From NCBI RefSeq assembly GCF_020080835.1, contig NC_058160.1, positions 5,893,515 through 5,957,514 of the forward strand: DNA of 64,000 nt, read 5' to 3'. How positions within the stretch are numbered: the first letter of the stretch is position 1; each line of letters begins with the position of its first letter. This stretch comes from Cotesia glomerata (lineage: Eukaryota; Arthropoda; Insecta; Hymenoptera; Braconidae). The notes under the pieces are model-generated. The model had not been told where the DNA came from and did not search any database. It worked only from the letters and a program-made list of their open reading frames with translations. A program made the position numbers and the translations under genes. Positions 1 through 13,200 of this stretch are shown here, one piece after another.

Positions 1-2201
1 GCCTCTAGAAATATTGAAGCTGGTGAACCTCTGATGGTTCAAAAATCTTACTCAATGATTCTTGTATCAGAATATAGGTTTAAATGTTGCTGGAATTGTT
101 CAAAAATTTGTTGGTCTGGCGTTCCGTGCGATATATGTTCAAATATTATTTACTGCAGCAAAAAATGTCGTGATATCGCTTTCAAAGAACATCACGATTT
201 TGAATGTTCAGTTATTACTAGTTTGTTGAACAACGAGATTTATGAAGATTCTATGATTATGAGTTTGCGATTGTTTACCAAAGCTTTCAAAGAGTTCGGT
301 ACTTTGGAGAAATTGTACAGAAAAGTTCAAGAAATTGATTCAATAAACGGTACTTTTCATAATTATAGAACTAAGTTAATAATTTTTTTTTTATTAATTA
401 ATAAGTAATTAATCTATATTATTAAGAAAATAAGCAAAATTTTGTGGCCAGTGTATTTGTATGATAAAATGGCTTTTTATGGTTAATTTTGGTATCGTTG
501 GAAAAGTCTTGATCTGGAGTTGTGCCTTTTCAAGGTTTCATATCATTCTCACCAATAGTTAATTTATAATGATAAGTATTTAGGCTGCATTCGAAAATGC
601 TCTGTCTCTGGATACATAATTAAAAAATGACCTTGTATCTTCTGAACTATTGAAATTTTCAAAGATATAAGCTCATCTCGACGTTACACTCATCAAGACC
701 TTTCATTTCAGTACCCACATCAATTTTTCATATATTTATATATATTATATATATGAAAATTATATCAAAATGCATGTGGGTACTCAAATGAAAGGTCTCA
801 ATGAGTCTAACATCTAAATGAGTTTATATCTTAAAAAATGTCAATAATTAAGAAATGACCTTGTATATTGTGAACTATTGACATTTTTAAAGATACAAGC
901 TCATCCCGATGTTACACTCATCAAGACCTTTCATTTGAGTACCCACATCAATTTTTCATATATTTATATATATTATATATATGTATATATGAAAAATATA
1001 TCAAAATGCATGTGGGTACTCAAATGAAAGCTCTTGATGAGTGTAACATCGGGATGAGCTTATATCTTTAAAAACGATAATATTTAAAAAAGTACAGTGT
1101 AATTTAACAAAAGTCATTATTTAATAAAGCAAAATTTTATTTATTTAGAGTTCACAAGTCACGGCAGTGACATAGTGACTGCAAGGTTGCTAGTAATGAT
1201 TAATGATGATTTATCCACAGATCCAATAATAAAGCTTTTTAATGGCGATGTTTATGATGAAACTAAATATGCAAGTGTTTATTCATTATATCGCAAACCC
1301 ACAGGCCATGACTTCAAAACTAGCAGCGCAATTAAAACTGCCTGGATTATACATTGTTTAAATGCAACTACGGAAATATTTGGCAAAAATTTAACAGAGT
1401 TGGTGGAAGATAATTGGGCATTGTTTGTTGGAAAATTATTATTACGTCATTACGAAATAAATGTGTCAAACATGATTGCGGTATTTAATTATTATTTATG
1501 TTTGTCTTTAATTTTCACAACAAAAATTACTTAATTTTGATTTCAGATTGAGCTAAGCCAGAAAAAAAGTGATGATAAAATAAGAATGTGTGGTGCAGTT
1601 ATAAATCCACTGATCGATTTATGCAGTCATTCCTGCGATCGCAATGCCTACGCAATTACTTCTGGAGATATTTTTTCTCTTATATGCATTCATCCGATCA
1701 AAAAAGGAGAGCAAATTTGCATTAGTTATGGACCAGATTACAGAGAGCAAGATACTGTAGACAGAAGGGCAGTTTTAAAAACGAATCACGGTTTTTGGTG
1801 TGAATGCTTTCCTTGTGTCAATAACTGGAGTCCAAATGAAAATCTGCCAACTTGTGTGGTAATTATGATTATTTTAATTTATTTTTATTGTAATAATTTT
1901 GCATTCTAATTTCAATCAACTAGAAATAATGATTAATTGAAATTTCATTTCATAGGATTATTTGTCAAGCAAAACAAGGGTAGAATTATTGACAGTTATG
2001 GGAAATTTCAGCGATTATTTTTCGTTTAAGACTCTTGAAAGTTTAACCACCGATGATATTTTGAAGTTATTGTCCAAATTTTTTGAATTAATAAATTTAG
2101 TCGGTAAAGATGTCAGTTTTTTATCTCAAGAAGTGGACGATTTAAAAGTTTTAATGCTTTATGTTTTGAAGTGGATTAATTCTCGTCAAACAATTTTTTG
2201 A
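1..2201 (+). CDS. SMYD4-like SET/MYND protein, 5' part outside window
   Basis: Predicted lysine methyltransferase-type protein of the SMYD4/arthropod SmydA group. Exons as read: 1-349 (continues upstream of the window), 1149-1480, 1547-1858 and 1956-2201 (stop included). All joins are GT-AG and phase-consistent, and the same four-exon layout recurs in the neighbouring paralogue. The first exon holds a MYND zinc finger with the expected Cys/His spacing, starting CCWNC and ending HHDFEC. Exon 3 carries the SET core: SHSCDRN in place of the usual NHSCDPN, a YGPDY segment, and a post-SET CECFPC cysteine cluster. Exon 4 is a helical C-terminal tail. The SET cysteine, histidine and post-SET cluster are kept, so this copy may still bind cofactor and zinc. 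The TPR-like N-terminus must lie before base 1. The role is inferred from family only; SMYD proteins methylate lysines in nucleus or cytoplasm. Confidence 0.8.
618..1075. repeat. Two tandem palindromic units in a SMYD intron
   Basis: Intron 1 of the first SMYD-like gene holds two tandem copies (period about 229 bases) of a foldback sequence. Each copy has long inverted arms around a TATATA-rich centre, roughly 652-840 and 882-1074. The second copy is nearly perfect: its left arm GATGTTACACTCATCAAGA recurs inverted at its right end. The short lead-in ATGACCTTGTAT is repeated too, so the whole unit was duplicated. This is probably a MITE or foldback element that amplified locally. Confidence 0.8.
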
Positions 2202-3523
2202 TTCATACATATATAAGTATATATATAAATATACTATTCATTGATATGATTATGAATCATAAATATACTAAGAATATGAATTATTGTTTTTTCTACATTA
2301 ATTTTAGTCATAAAATATTTTAAGTTAGATTATTTTGTTCTCATGGAAAAATTTCTACGATAAAAGAATACCGACAGTTTTTATAATATTTCATATATTC
2401 AATTCCATTAATAAAAAATAATTATTCACGTTATACTATGTTATATTTTGATGACTCGATTAATTTATTTAAAAATTAAATTTTTAGTTAGAGAATAAAT
2501 TATTGAATAAAATTGCATCAGGTATTGCGATGATTTTGCTAAAATGCGCACGTGAAATTTAAAACTATAATATGATTTATCTCCTTAAAAATTAAAAAAC
2601 TAATGTTGCGTCTATCTACAACAATCAATGTAACAAAACTTCGAATAAATGTCTAATTAAAGAAATATAATTGCCAAAAGCTTTTCTGTATGGTATCAGC
2701 AATACTGAGAATTATTATCACGATGACTCATAAATTTTTTTTATTTGTTGTATTATCGTCAACTATAGGAAATTCTTGTTCTTTGTTTTTATTTTGGTAG
2801 TTCAAAGTAATGCACTTAATGATAATCTCTACTTACAACTAACAGTAGATTTTATTCTGTACTTTAGTAATTATTTTTCTTAGCATACTTTACAAATAAA
2901 ATAATTTTCGTAATTCATACCTGCTTCATTCCATCGTTGTACTTTTATCACATCACTCTTGCTTTTAATATTTATTGAGTTTGGTAAATTAAAATAGGAT
3001 TTGTAATTGAAATCAGAACTAAAATTTTTTATTATTTTTTTCATTTGTGATATTAACAATAATTCAACAAGTGAGTAATTTTAACATAAGAAAGCAATTT
3101 ATCTACAGGTAAATTATAATTATGTAAAATAAATAAAAATATGTCTAGTTCGTAATTGAATCATAAGTTTTGTGAATGATATTCATGTTTTTTTTTTTAT
3201 TCTTTTGCTAAAATCTCAGGAATTAATTTAAAATTATTAGAATAATTGATTAATTTTAGGTAAATTCATAAAAAAATAACATAAATTTTAAAATTAAAAC
3301 TTAAATCAAGTTAAAAAACTTGAATAATTCTTCAGCTTGGAATATAATTTTGTTTGCACTTTATTATAAAATAATGACAATTGAAATTGAGATTAAATTT
3401 TGCTGAAGAATTATATAATTGACTATGAACATTCAAATATTCATTAAATCAATTCTTATGTAATCTTCTCTGAAATTTATAATCGATATTAACTATTATT
3501 AACATATTTTTAATTTTACAGAA
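2202..3523. other. Intergenic spacer, no gene seen
   Basis: AT-rich spacer between the tandem SMYD-like genes. No long open frame, RNA gene or clear transposon end was recognised. The bases just before 3524 (polypyrimidine run then ACAG before the ATG) look like a splice acceptor, so the second gene may have a non-coding 5' exon in this spacer. Confidence 0.5.
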
Positions 3524-6047
3524 ATGGCGTTGATCTCCGAGGTAAAAGAACTGTTCAAGCAAGTGGAAATCAATAATTCCTCTAGAAAAAGTGATGAAGA
3601 TTTTATAAAATATGCGTTTGAAAAAGCAACAGCATGCGACGAAGTTATACCATCAATAACAGGTTATTTGGATACTAAAAATGAAACAACTTCGGCAATA
3701 AAATTGCAGATGGCTATTAAAATGTCTAAGGATAAAAAAGCGCCATTGGAAAAGATAATTTCATGTTTTAATCAATCAGTAGCATATGGACTTCACAAAT
3801 CCGACATTTTAACTAAAGCTTACATAAACCGTCACATGTTTCTAGTGGATATGTGCATGTATGAAGAAGCATTGAAAGATATCGAAAGTGCATTACTAAT
3901 AGCTGTTTCAGAGGAATTACGGGTAGATTTAAACATAAAAAAAATAAAAGTTTTATTAGCTTTAAATAACGGAGAAGAAGCTAGTTTTTTAATGAATGAT
4001 ACTTTCAATTTATTATATAGTTCAAAAATGAAAGAAAGCAGTCAAATAAGATATGAAGTAGAGATGGTGAAATTGTCTCTAGAATTAGGGTATTGTCTTG
4101 GGTATGCAGAGTCTCTACCCCCCGGTAAAAAACAAGAAAGTTTCTCAAATCTACGCCCCAACCAGTTCCAACCAGTAGTTTTACAACGTGATAATTTCAA
4201 ATTTATACCGATCGAAGATGACGTTAAAAAGTGTTCATTCAAATCATCAAAAATCTCTCTAAATTACCTTTATGATTTGGGGTATCATTTAGTCGCTCAA
4301 GAAGATATTAAAGCTGGTGAACCTCTCTTGGTAGATCCAGTATATGAAAAAGTAATTAAGTTTAAAGAACGCTACCTACGCTGTTGGAATTGTACAAAAT
4401 TTTGCTGGTCTTGTATTCCCTGTCACATGTGTGCTAATGTCATTTTTTGCTCTACACCATGTCGAAATGAAGCTTTTAGAAAGCACCTTATTGAGTGCCA
4501 AATAATTAACGTATTATTGAATCATCGGAATTTTTATCACGAACAATCCTTGTTGAGCTTAAGATTATTTATTCGAGCTTTCAATGAGCTCAAAAATCTA
4601 GAAAGCTTAAAATGTTATGTAGAAACAATAAAAACAGGTAATTATCATACTTATCATGGGAAACGAATGTTTTTGTAAAAGTAGTTGGGTAAAATTGATC
4701 AAATTTATAAAATCTATACTTTTTGTACTTGGTTTGAATTATTTATAATTTCAGAATTTTATCAAAATTTATAAAGTGCAAGAAGTGAAGATTTTATAAA
4801 ACTAGTGAAATTTATGAAAAAAGTGATACTGAAATGATCAGACATTTGATATTTTTTTATTTTTATTACAAATCAATTATAAAGAAAATTATTATCAAAA
4901 AATTTGTATTTGTGATTTTTTTTAATTTTTAGATGAAATTTTTTTATTAAAATTTAATTATTACAAAAATCCAAAAAAGTGACATATGTTAACTTCAGTA
5001 TCTTTTAAAAATCTAATACTGTTGAAAAAATTATATTTGCAGAATGCAAGAGTGCAGAACTAGTGATTGGTGGTATTCAGTCTGACAAATCCATCGGATA
5101 CCGGCACTTCTATTGTATGAGTCGAGACCCAATGGACAAAAAATCTAAAGATAAACATTCTTTCGCTGCGGTGTATTATACATATTGCCTGGCAGCCACA
5201 ACTGGAATATTTGGTAAAAAGATTACGGACTGTAAAGAATTAATGAACCACCCGTTGGCCTTATTTGTTGCGGAATTACTTTTTCATCATGCGATGTTAA
5301 TTGATACACATATGATCCCGGTATTTAAATTTAAAATTCTTTATATTAATTTTTTAGAATAAAAATATTATTAATTTTATTTTTCATACTTTGTTCTAGT
5401 TAAGGCAACGGACTTTATGTGAAAACGCCAGAATCTATGGAGGTGCTATTATGCCTTCAGTGAGTTTATGTAGTAATGACGATCGTCCAAACTCATACCA
5501 ATTTTTTAATCATAACAAAATTGTTCTTACTTCGATGGTGAATATTAAAAAAGGAGAAATAATACGTACAAATTTCGGGCTAAATTATTTAAAAATGTTA
5601 ACGACAAAAGAACGAGATATTTTATTAAAAAAACCTAAATTTGGGAAACAATATGAAAGTTGTCTTCCTAATCAGAATTCTGGTACAATATATTCACCTT
5701 GCTGGGTAATTATTAAATTTATTCATTTTATTTAATTTTAATTAATTATTTGGAAATAAATGTTAACCTTGTATATTATATTTTAATATTTACAGAATCA
5801 TTTTAAAAATCACGTTGACTATAATGATATACGAGGTTTTTTAAACGAGCTTTCAATTTCAAACTTGGTTCGATGGAGCTCAAACCAATTAGAAAAAGTC
5901 CCTGAAGAAAGAATATTGACTATTATAAAAAGTTTATTTCAATTTATCGGTGAACATAATGAAATTGAGATATCTTGTATAAGCGTAGAAGCAGTAAAGT
6001 TATTTTTGTACCATATTTATGATTTTATTGACAGTTATGAATTATAA
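3524..6047 (+). CDS. SMYD4-like protein with degenerate SET domain
   Basis: Four exons: 3524-4637, 5043-5320, 5400-5705 and 5796-6047, giving a 649-aa product. Residues 1-190 are helical and TPR-like, as in SMYD4. The MYND finger lies at about 287-325 (CWNC, CHMC, FCSTPC, HLIEC). The SET region follows in exons 2-3. At about residues 489-495 the canonical NHSCxPN is replaced by SNDDRPN, so the conserved His and Cys are lost; the YGxxY segment has become FGLNY, and the post-SET CxCxxC is reduced to one Cys. This suggests a catalytically weakened or dead methyltransferase-like protein that keeps its TPR and MYND binding surfaces. Intron phases (1, 0, 0) equal those of the upstream copy, which supports tandem duplication. 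The start is the first ATG right after a splice-acceptor-like tract. Its 3' end faces the hemolectin 3' end about 410 bases away. Confidence 0.85.
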
Positions 6048-6460
6048 TCAATTCATGCATCAAAATTATAACTGTAAATATTATGACTTAGCGCAATTGT
6101 AAAAAAATGAGACTATGTATTCTTACTGTAATTCTTAAAATTCTTAAGAATATCAATTGCATGAAAAATTTTTTGAAATTGTAAATCCTAAAAATTGAAT
6201 GTGTGTATATAAAATTTAAATCATTATATCAACGTTGCAAATTTTTAAATCAAACATAAAATTTATTTAAAAAGCTAATCTTAATTTTTGTAAAATGAAT
6301 TTTATAAATAATACAGTTTAAAATAATTTATTTACGTAAAATATTATAAAAAATGTCTTGTAAATTGTACATTTGATTGCATTAATTATATTGCAAAAAT
6401 CTAAAATAATACTCAAAAATAACAACCGCACAAAAACTAATTTAAGATTTATAAAAATTA

Positions 6461-9400
6461 TTATCCTTTGACACCAGGCTTATGACCTTTTATATGTTTC
6501 ATCGCTTTACAACCGTTACAAGCGCATGCAGTTGGCACTTGAATGCGTTTCAAAAATAATTTTCCATCTTCACATACAATATTAACAATTAATTCCTTTA
6601 ATTCAATCGGTTGACAGCATTGACAATTTGTTTCTTGGACCCAGCTCACTGTAAATTTTTTTTATTGTTACTTCATGTACCCAAAAATATGTAATATTTA
6701 GTTGATTAAAATGTTAATATTATAATTTACCAGGATTGTAGTGGGTGGATGATTCACAAATACCGTGACACTCTGTTAATCCATCGATTGGAGCAACATT
6801 ACGGCAGATGCCATGTTTTCCTCGTTTCTCAGAAATAATTCCAATTGTCGTATCCAACTCGAGAACTTCAGCCATACAGGTCTCTGTAAGTAAAATTATC
6901 ATTAGGAACTTTTTTCAATACCATTTTGAACCTCATTTAATTGCTAAATATTTAAACGCACTTTGTAAATCGAGAGTTGTCATGTTGCATGCATTACAGC
7001 AACCATCATTATAAATGTCTTTCAATGGACATTTAAATACATCTGGACAAACACGAGAGCTCGTACTGATGACCATCTAAAATAATTATTAATTATTAAT
7101 ATTTATTTTAATATAATAATTTAATAAGGATATAAATAGACAAATGGCATCATACATAACGCGTTATTAATGCCAAAAGGAAGTATAAAAAAAATTTTTT
7201 TCCCCAATTAACTTGGAAATATATAAAAGTATGAATCTGGTTGAAAAATGCAAAAAAGAAAATTTTTTTTGATATGCGCCCTTTTGACTTGAAAAATTTT
7301 TGTGGAAATTTCTTGAAAGAATTTAAAATAAAATTTATAACTTCAGGATAACAAAAATTAAAAATTTCAAAAAATTGAAATAAAGTTTTTAGTCTAACTT
7401 CTAAAAATCAATCTTTCGTGAGATTTCAACGTTTTGAGATCCTTAGTCAGGTAAAAGATCCAGTTATTGACACTGGCCTAGTTCATTGACACTTGCAATT
7501 TTATTCTAATTAAAAAAATAAAATGTTCTCAAAAAACCAATTATCTTAAAATTTATAATTCAAAAATTATATTTATTAATTTATTAGAGTCGATTTGCTT
7601 TATTAAATTAAAATAAAATTGCAAGTATCAATAACTAGGCCAGTGTCAATAACTGGATCTTTTACCTAAGCTATTTTGGTTATTTTTACACACACACCCT
7701 TTTGGCTTTCATAATTTTTTTTCTTAAAGCCAAAAGGGAGAATATCGATAAAAAAGTTATTTTGCGTTCTTTAATCAGATTTTTACTTTCCTAAATTGAT
7801 TAAAGAAAAAAAATTTTTTTTATACGCCCTTTAAGCATTAGTAACGCAATAAAACATTCTAAATTTTTTTCGTTCTCATCCTTTTTAAATTATAATATAA
7901 AATATTTTGTATTAACCTGGCCCTCGTTAAATTGGCATTCGTATGTAGTACAATTATCCTCAGAATACCAAACTGAATCAGGATTGTATAAAATACCGTC
8001 GACCACGCAAAATGCCGGAATGCACCTTCCGCAACATTGTCCTTCCTCTGGACTCTGATATTCCCATCCCTAAATAATCAATCATGGATTAAAAACACGT
8101 AAATAAAATATTGTAAGTAATACAAATTTTCCAAAACGCTTACGAATTCACAACTTGTGTTACAATTCTGGACAGTGCGTTGTAGTTCAATTTTTTCCGC
8201 ACCTACTGCACAAATTTCTGTGATACAACTGTCGGCCGAGTTTTTCCATGTACTACTGGGTCTATAAACCTTTCCATCAGATCGACAACCCGTTCGGGTG
8301 TACTTCGGACAACATTGTCCAAAAATTTTTTCTTCTTCAATCTCATAAAGTTCTTCTTCTTGTGAATTGAGAATTTCACACTGCGTAGTAAGTTCTTTTA
8401 CTCTCAACTATAAATTTAAATAAACAAGTTAGCATTTTTCTTTATAAAATAAAACAAAATAAACAATTTATACTTACATCTCTATTATCAGATATGCACT
8501 CGTAATTTGTGCAAAAGTCTTCAGAATACCATTGCTCTCCAATATTTTTAAGAGTTCCATTTACTACACAAGCAACAGCGACGCATTCACCGCAACATTT
8601 AACTCCTTTGTCTTTAGAAGGATTATACTCATATCCTTTATCGCAAGCAGTATTACATTCCTGATTAATAGTCGTCTTACGAACTCCAGTAGTTGTATTT
8701 TCGCACTTGACAATCACACATGTGTCACTTGGATTCAGATACCATTCTTGTCCAACCTAAAGATTAGATTTAATATTTATTTTTAGATTTAATTTGTAAA
8801 AGCAATTCGTATTGTTTGTAGACTTACATTATAAATAATGTCGTGATTTCTGCAAGCGACTCGTTCAACACGAGGACAACATTGACCAATCAAAACTTTT
8901 TCTTCTAGTACAAAATCGTCAAAATCTGGGTTTGAATGAATATTAGGACACTCTGTTGTCAAGCATGAAGGTTTAGGAAGTTCGTCAGAAGATTTTTCAC
9001 AAACACAAGAAACACATGGGCCATCTTTCCACGTTTCTCCTACTTTTTTCGCAATGAGATTCTCATTTGTAACGTCGTTACTATTTATTACATTATAAAG
9101 ACATAGATCTTTTGGTGGTTCTGAAAAAAAAAAAAAAAAATTATTGTGAATACTGATTCAATAAATCTTAAGCTCAATATTAAAAAGCCCATTTGGCTAC
9201 AGCCGAGATGAAAGGTAGATTTCTTTAAAAAAAAGTATAATCAACTAGGAAAGAAACTATTTTCTGAATTTCATTAGAATCTGTTGAGAATTCTTGATAA
9301 AATAACATACATAAGTAGGATGTATTACACATTGCCTGAAAATGGTTCAATTGAACTTTTAACTTTGATAAAATAACTAATAATTGTCAAAAAGTTAACG

Positions 9401-10280
9401 TTATCTACGTCAAATTAGAGGTAATTTCATGAACTTTCACATAAATTTATCAAAAATTAGCCATCTCGTTTCAATTAAAAGTTATACATCAATGAAGTCA
9501 CCGAAAGCGTGATTTTCACTATTTTGATCATTTTGAAGAGCTGCCATTTCTAAACTTATTAATAGATTTCTCTCATCTTCGAACTCATTCAAGATTATTA
9601 TCCAAAGAATATCTATAACAAATTTCATCTAAATCCGTCAAGAACTGTAGACATAATCGCGGCAACATCCCGCATTATATTAAATATATTTATATAAATT
9701 TTTTAACGAACATTATTTTGGAGCTTTACTTGACTAGTTAAGAGATATGAAGACAAAATTCCGAGTAAATTCCGACATGAGGACCAATGCAAAAGGTTGA
9801 TTTTTATGAAATCTACTTAAAAAGATTGCTGTGAGATGTTAATTTTCTTACCGCACTCATAAGTGGGACAACAAGCTCCTGGAGCTTCTTTTAATTTAAT
9901 ACTGTTGTAATATCTTGAACAATTTTTAGGTGTCGGACAAGTTTCTAGTTTACAAGCTAGTACTGGTCTAGGACAACATCCCGTCATATCCATTTCTTGA
10001 ACAAAGCCTGGTTGAATATTTTCTTTTTCAACTTCTGGTGATACTGTACCGATTAAAGAAATACATTCCTCCGGGGTCATACACTCTACAACAATAAAGT
10101 ATAAAAAAATTTAGATTGTTAAAATTTTTGTTTATCAGCAAGTCTTCAAATATATTGTATACTCACGACAAATAATTTTCTGACATCCATCAGGGTCAGT
10201 AATCAATTTCATAACTTGTCCGTAGCCACATTCTAATTGTTGCGGCTCTACACAAGTTGGTGGTATTGTTGGTACTGGAA
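6461..10280 (-). other. hml: Hemolectin C-terminal VWC repeats and cystine knot
   Basis: Exons 17-25 encode short VWC-type units, each with CC and CxxC pairs (for example GQCCPR, KCCGEC, GQCCPK, GQCCGRC, DGCCNAC). The last exon holds a CT-type cystine knot with CQCCQP and ACACNGC and stops at 6461. CTCK ends drive dimerisation in vWF and mucins. Adjacent exons 20 and 22 encode similar sentences (WYSEDFCTNYEC, WYSEDNCTTYEC), so this part grew by internal exon duplication. Confidence 0.8.
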
Positions 10281-13200
10281 CTAAAAATTGACAATTAGAG
10301 AAGACTACTTAGTAAATATTTTTATTTAAATAATTAAATCTAACATACCACATAAATATTTCAAGCAACATTCGCCATCATGCCCAGGTACTTCTACTGG
10401 AGTGTAATTATCTTGACAAATAGTTTCCAACACCGGGCATTCGGTAGTCTGACAGTTGACAACTTTATTTTTGCAGGAACACGTAGTACATTTATCAGGA
10501 TGCCAGACATCGCCTTCTACATGACCTTCATTATCACAAATGAAACATAGCTTCTCTGGAACACAAGTGTCGTTATGAAGAACATGATTTTTAGGACAGA
10601 AACAGCCTTCAGTTATTTCTTGAGAGCATTGTCTGGTATTAACGTCGTTGAGAGTTTCACAAGTTTCTAAACAACTTGGTCCGCATGCATGGTACTCCAA
10701 ATGCATTGGACATGAGTACGGACACATGTCATTTGTTCTCCAACTCGGACAAAGTCCGACATCTCGGCAGTTTCTCGCGTATGCTTCTATATCTCCACAA
10801 ATATTGCCATTCTCACAATGAGTGTCATAACAAGAGTGAATAAACGGTGTTGGATCAACTAAATTGTGACACTGACCAAATAATTCAGGATTCGCCATAA
10901 TTGCACATGGATCATTATTCGCCGGAGGTGGAGTACACTTTTTAATCGGCTGACTCGTGCAGTCTTCAGCAGATAAAAATCTCGCATGCGGAATTCCAAC
11001 TGCTAGCCAACTTGATCCAAATTCATCTATATTATTGGTATACTCGCCGTTAGCTTTTTTAAAATCTTCTTCATCATTTAAATTACAATTACCGCAGAGA
11101 CCCTCAGTAGCACCGCCAAATATGTGAGAAGGTAGAGTTATTGTAAAAGCAAAGTTATTTCTGTAACTAGTGATTCCAAGTTGAATTGCAGAAATTAAAA
11201 ATACAACATCGTAGTTACCAACTCTTTCGAAACTCATCCACGAATTTTTATACGGCAAACTCTCGATTGATTCACCATCTACTGTCAGTATAAAATCTTT
11301 AGAGTGTAACATTTGTTCTATTTGTATGTAGTGGCCTTTATAAAATACAGACAATGATTCAGTACAAACTCCTCGATCACACGGAACATTAGTCATTAAA
11401 ATTTCATAAGTGTGATCTCCTGGTCCTATTTCGTTGTTACTTTTAGAAATATCTTGCGAGAGAACGTAAGTACAGTTACCAGTAAAAGTGAAGTTCTTTT
11501 TGTTGAAATTAACAAAATTAGCATTACCGAAGCCATTACAAACACAATCACGACATTCACTAGGAGGAATACAAATGTCGCCTTTACGTACAGTACCGTC
11601 AGGACAAAAGCATCCTGAAAAACAGACACCTTCCATCAGAGGGCATGGCTCAATTTCTTGTAAGTTGTCACAACTTGTTTCACACTTATTGCGGAAACAA
11701 TCTTTGTAAACGAAAGGCGCTGGACAATTAATTACACAATTGTGAATGTTTCTCCATGTTGATAGATCAATGTTAGTATCCGCTGCTTGACATTCAGAGG
11801 CAAATGAATTAAGTGCTCGGCATCGACACTCTTCGGATGTCATATTTCCATTGATACACATACATGTTGACTCCAAGCAACGGGAAATCCATTTATCAAC
11901 TGCTATAACATTTTTACAAACAGCGAAAGATCGGTCAGTGACAGAATTACAAATATTTCTCGCTTCTTCTAAAACGTAACGTGGACAATTTTGGTGCTCA
12001 CATTCCGGAGTACCGTCCATTACCCAACTGTCTCCGAAATCTTTTGAAGAAATAGCTTGACTGCCATCAGGCTTCTGACGATCATTTTTCATAAGTCCAT
12101 CAAAGAAACCGCACAATCCGTCGACGTGATGAGCCAACATTGTTGTAATTCCAATTTTTATATTTGAATTTTGATCCCATATCACCCAAAATCCATACTT
12201 GGTAGATATGAAATGTATGATATTACCAATGCGAGATATTTTAAATGTTCCCCTTCGATCGTGAAGGCGATTCACTTGCTTAGGTGTGAATGTATACTGG
12301 TCAATATCAACATGCATATCTGGATACAAGAGAATCGTATTGCTGTCTACATTTATTACAAGAACTTGTATACAAGGTTGATTACGTTTATCACAATGCT
12401 TTTCCACTGAAAGTTAAATATTATACATAGTATTTTTTTTTTTAATGAGTTTAGCAAAATAATTATACTTACAAGTAATGAACCAGTTATTCTGATACAT
12501 TTCTCTCGCCAAAATATGATTACAAATTTCGTATTTGTATTCTAAATTATCGAATGTATTAAATGTTCTTCCCGTAACATTACAAACGACTTCGACTGGA
12601 GGTGGTGGTTTACAAATATATTTTGGACATGCAACTGGTGTATACATACTCAAAGGTTCATAAATAACACGATAATTAGATGGACACTTAACTTTTGGAC
12701 ATGGTACTTCTTGTATTTCTTTGTTAAATATCGGAGGTGGTCGAGTAGGTTTGCAAGAAAATTGTTCGCACTCCATTTCAATTGATTTCGAGTCGTTAAA
12801 TTTGAGAGAATCACTGAAAAAAATAAATATTATTATTTTATTTCAAGTTTAATAAGATAACAATTATACTGAAAGAAAAATTTTTTTTGAAAAAAATGGG
12901 CACTATTGTGACAAGAAATTAATTTGAAAATTTTCAACAATTTTATTTCTTAGCTAAAAAAAATCAAAATTTTTCCCACAGTAACTTTTTTGTTAGAAAA
13001 AATTTTATATAGACAACTTGCAAATTTTCATCTAAAATTGTTTTTTTTCCGAATCTAGAAAAATTTTTTCTAACAATAAAGTTACTGTGAGAAAAATTTT
13101 GATTTTTTTAACTAAGCGATAAAATTGTTGAAAATTTTCAACAAATTAATTTCTTATTACACTCCTCATTTTTTTCAAAATAAATTTTTTTCTCAGTTTA

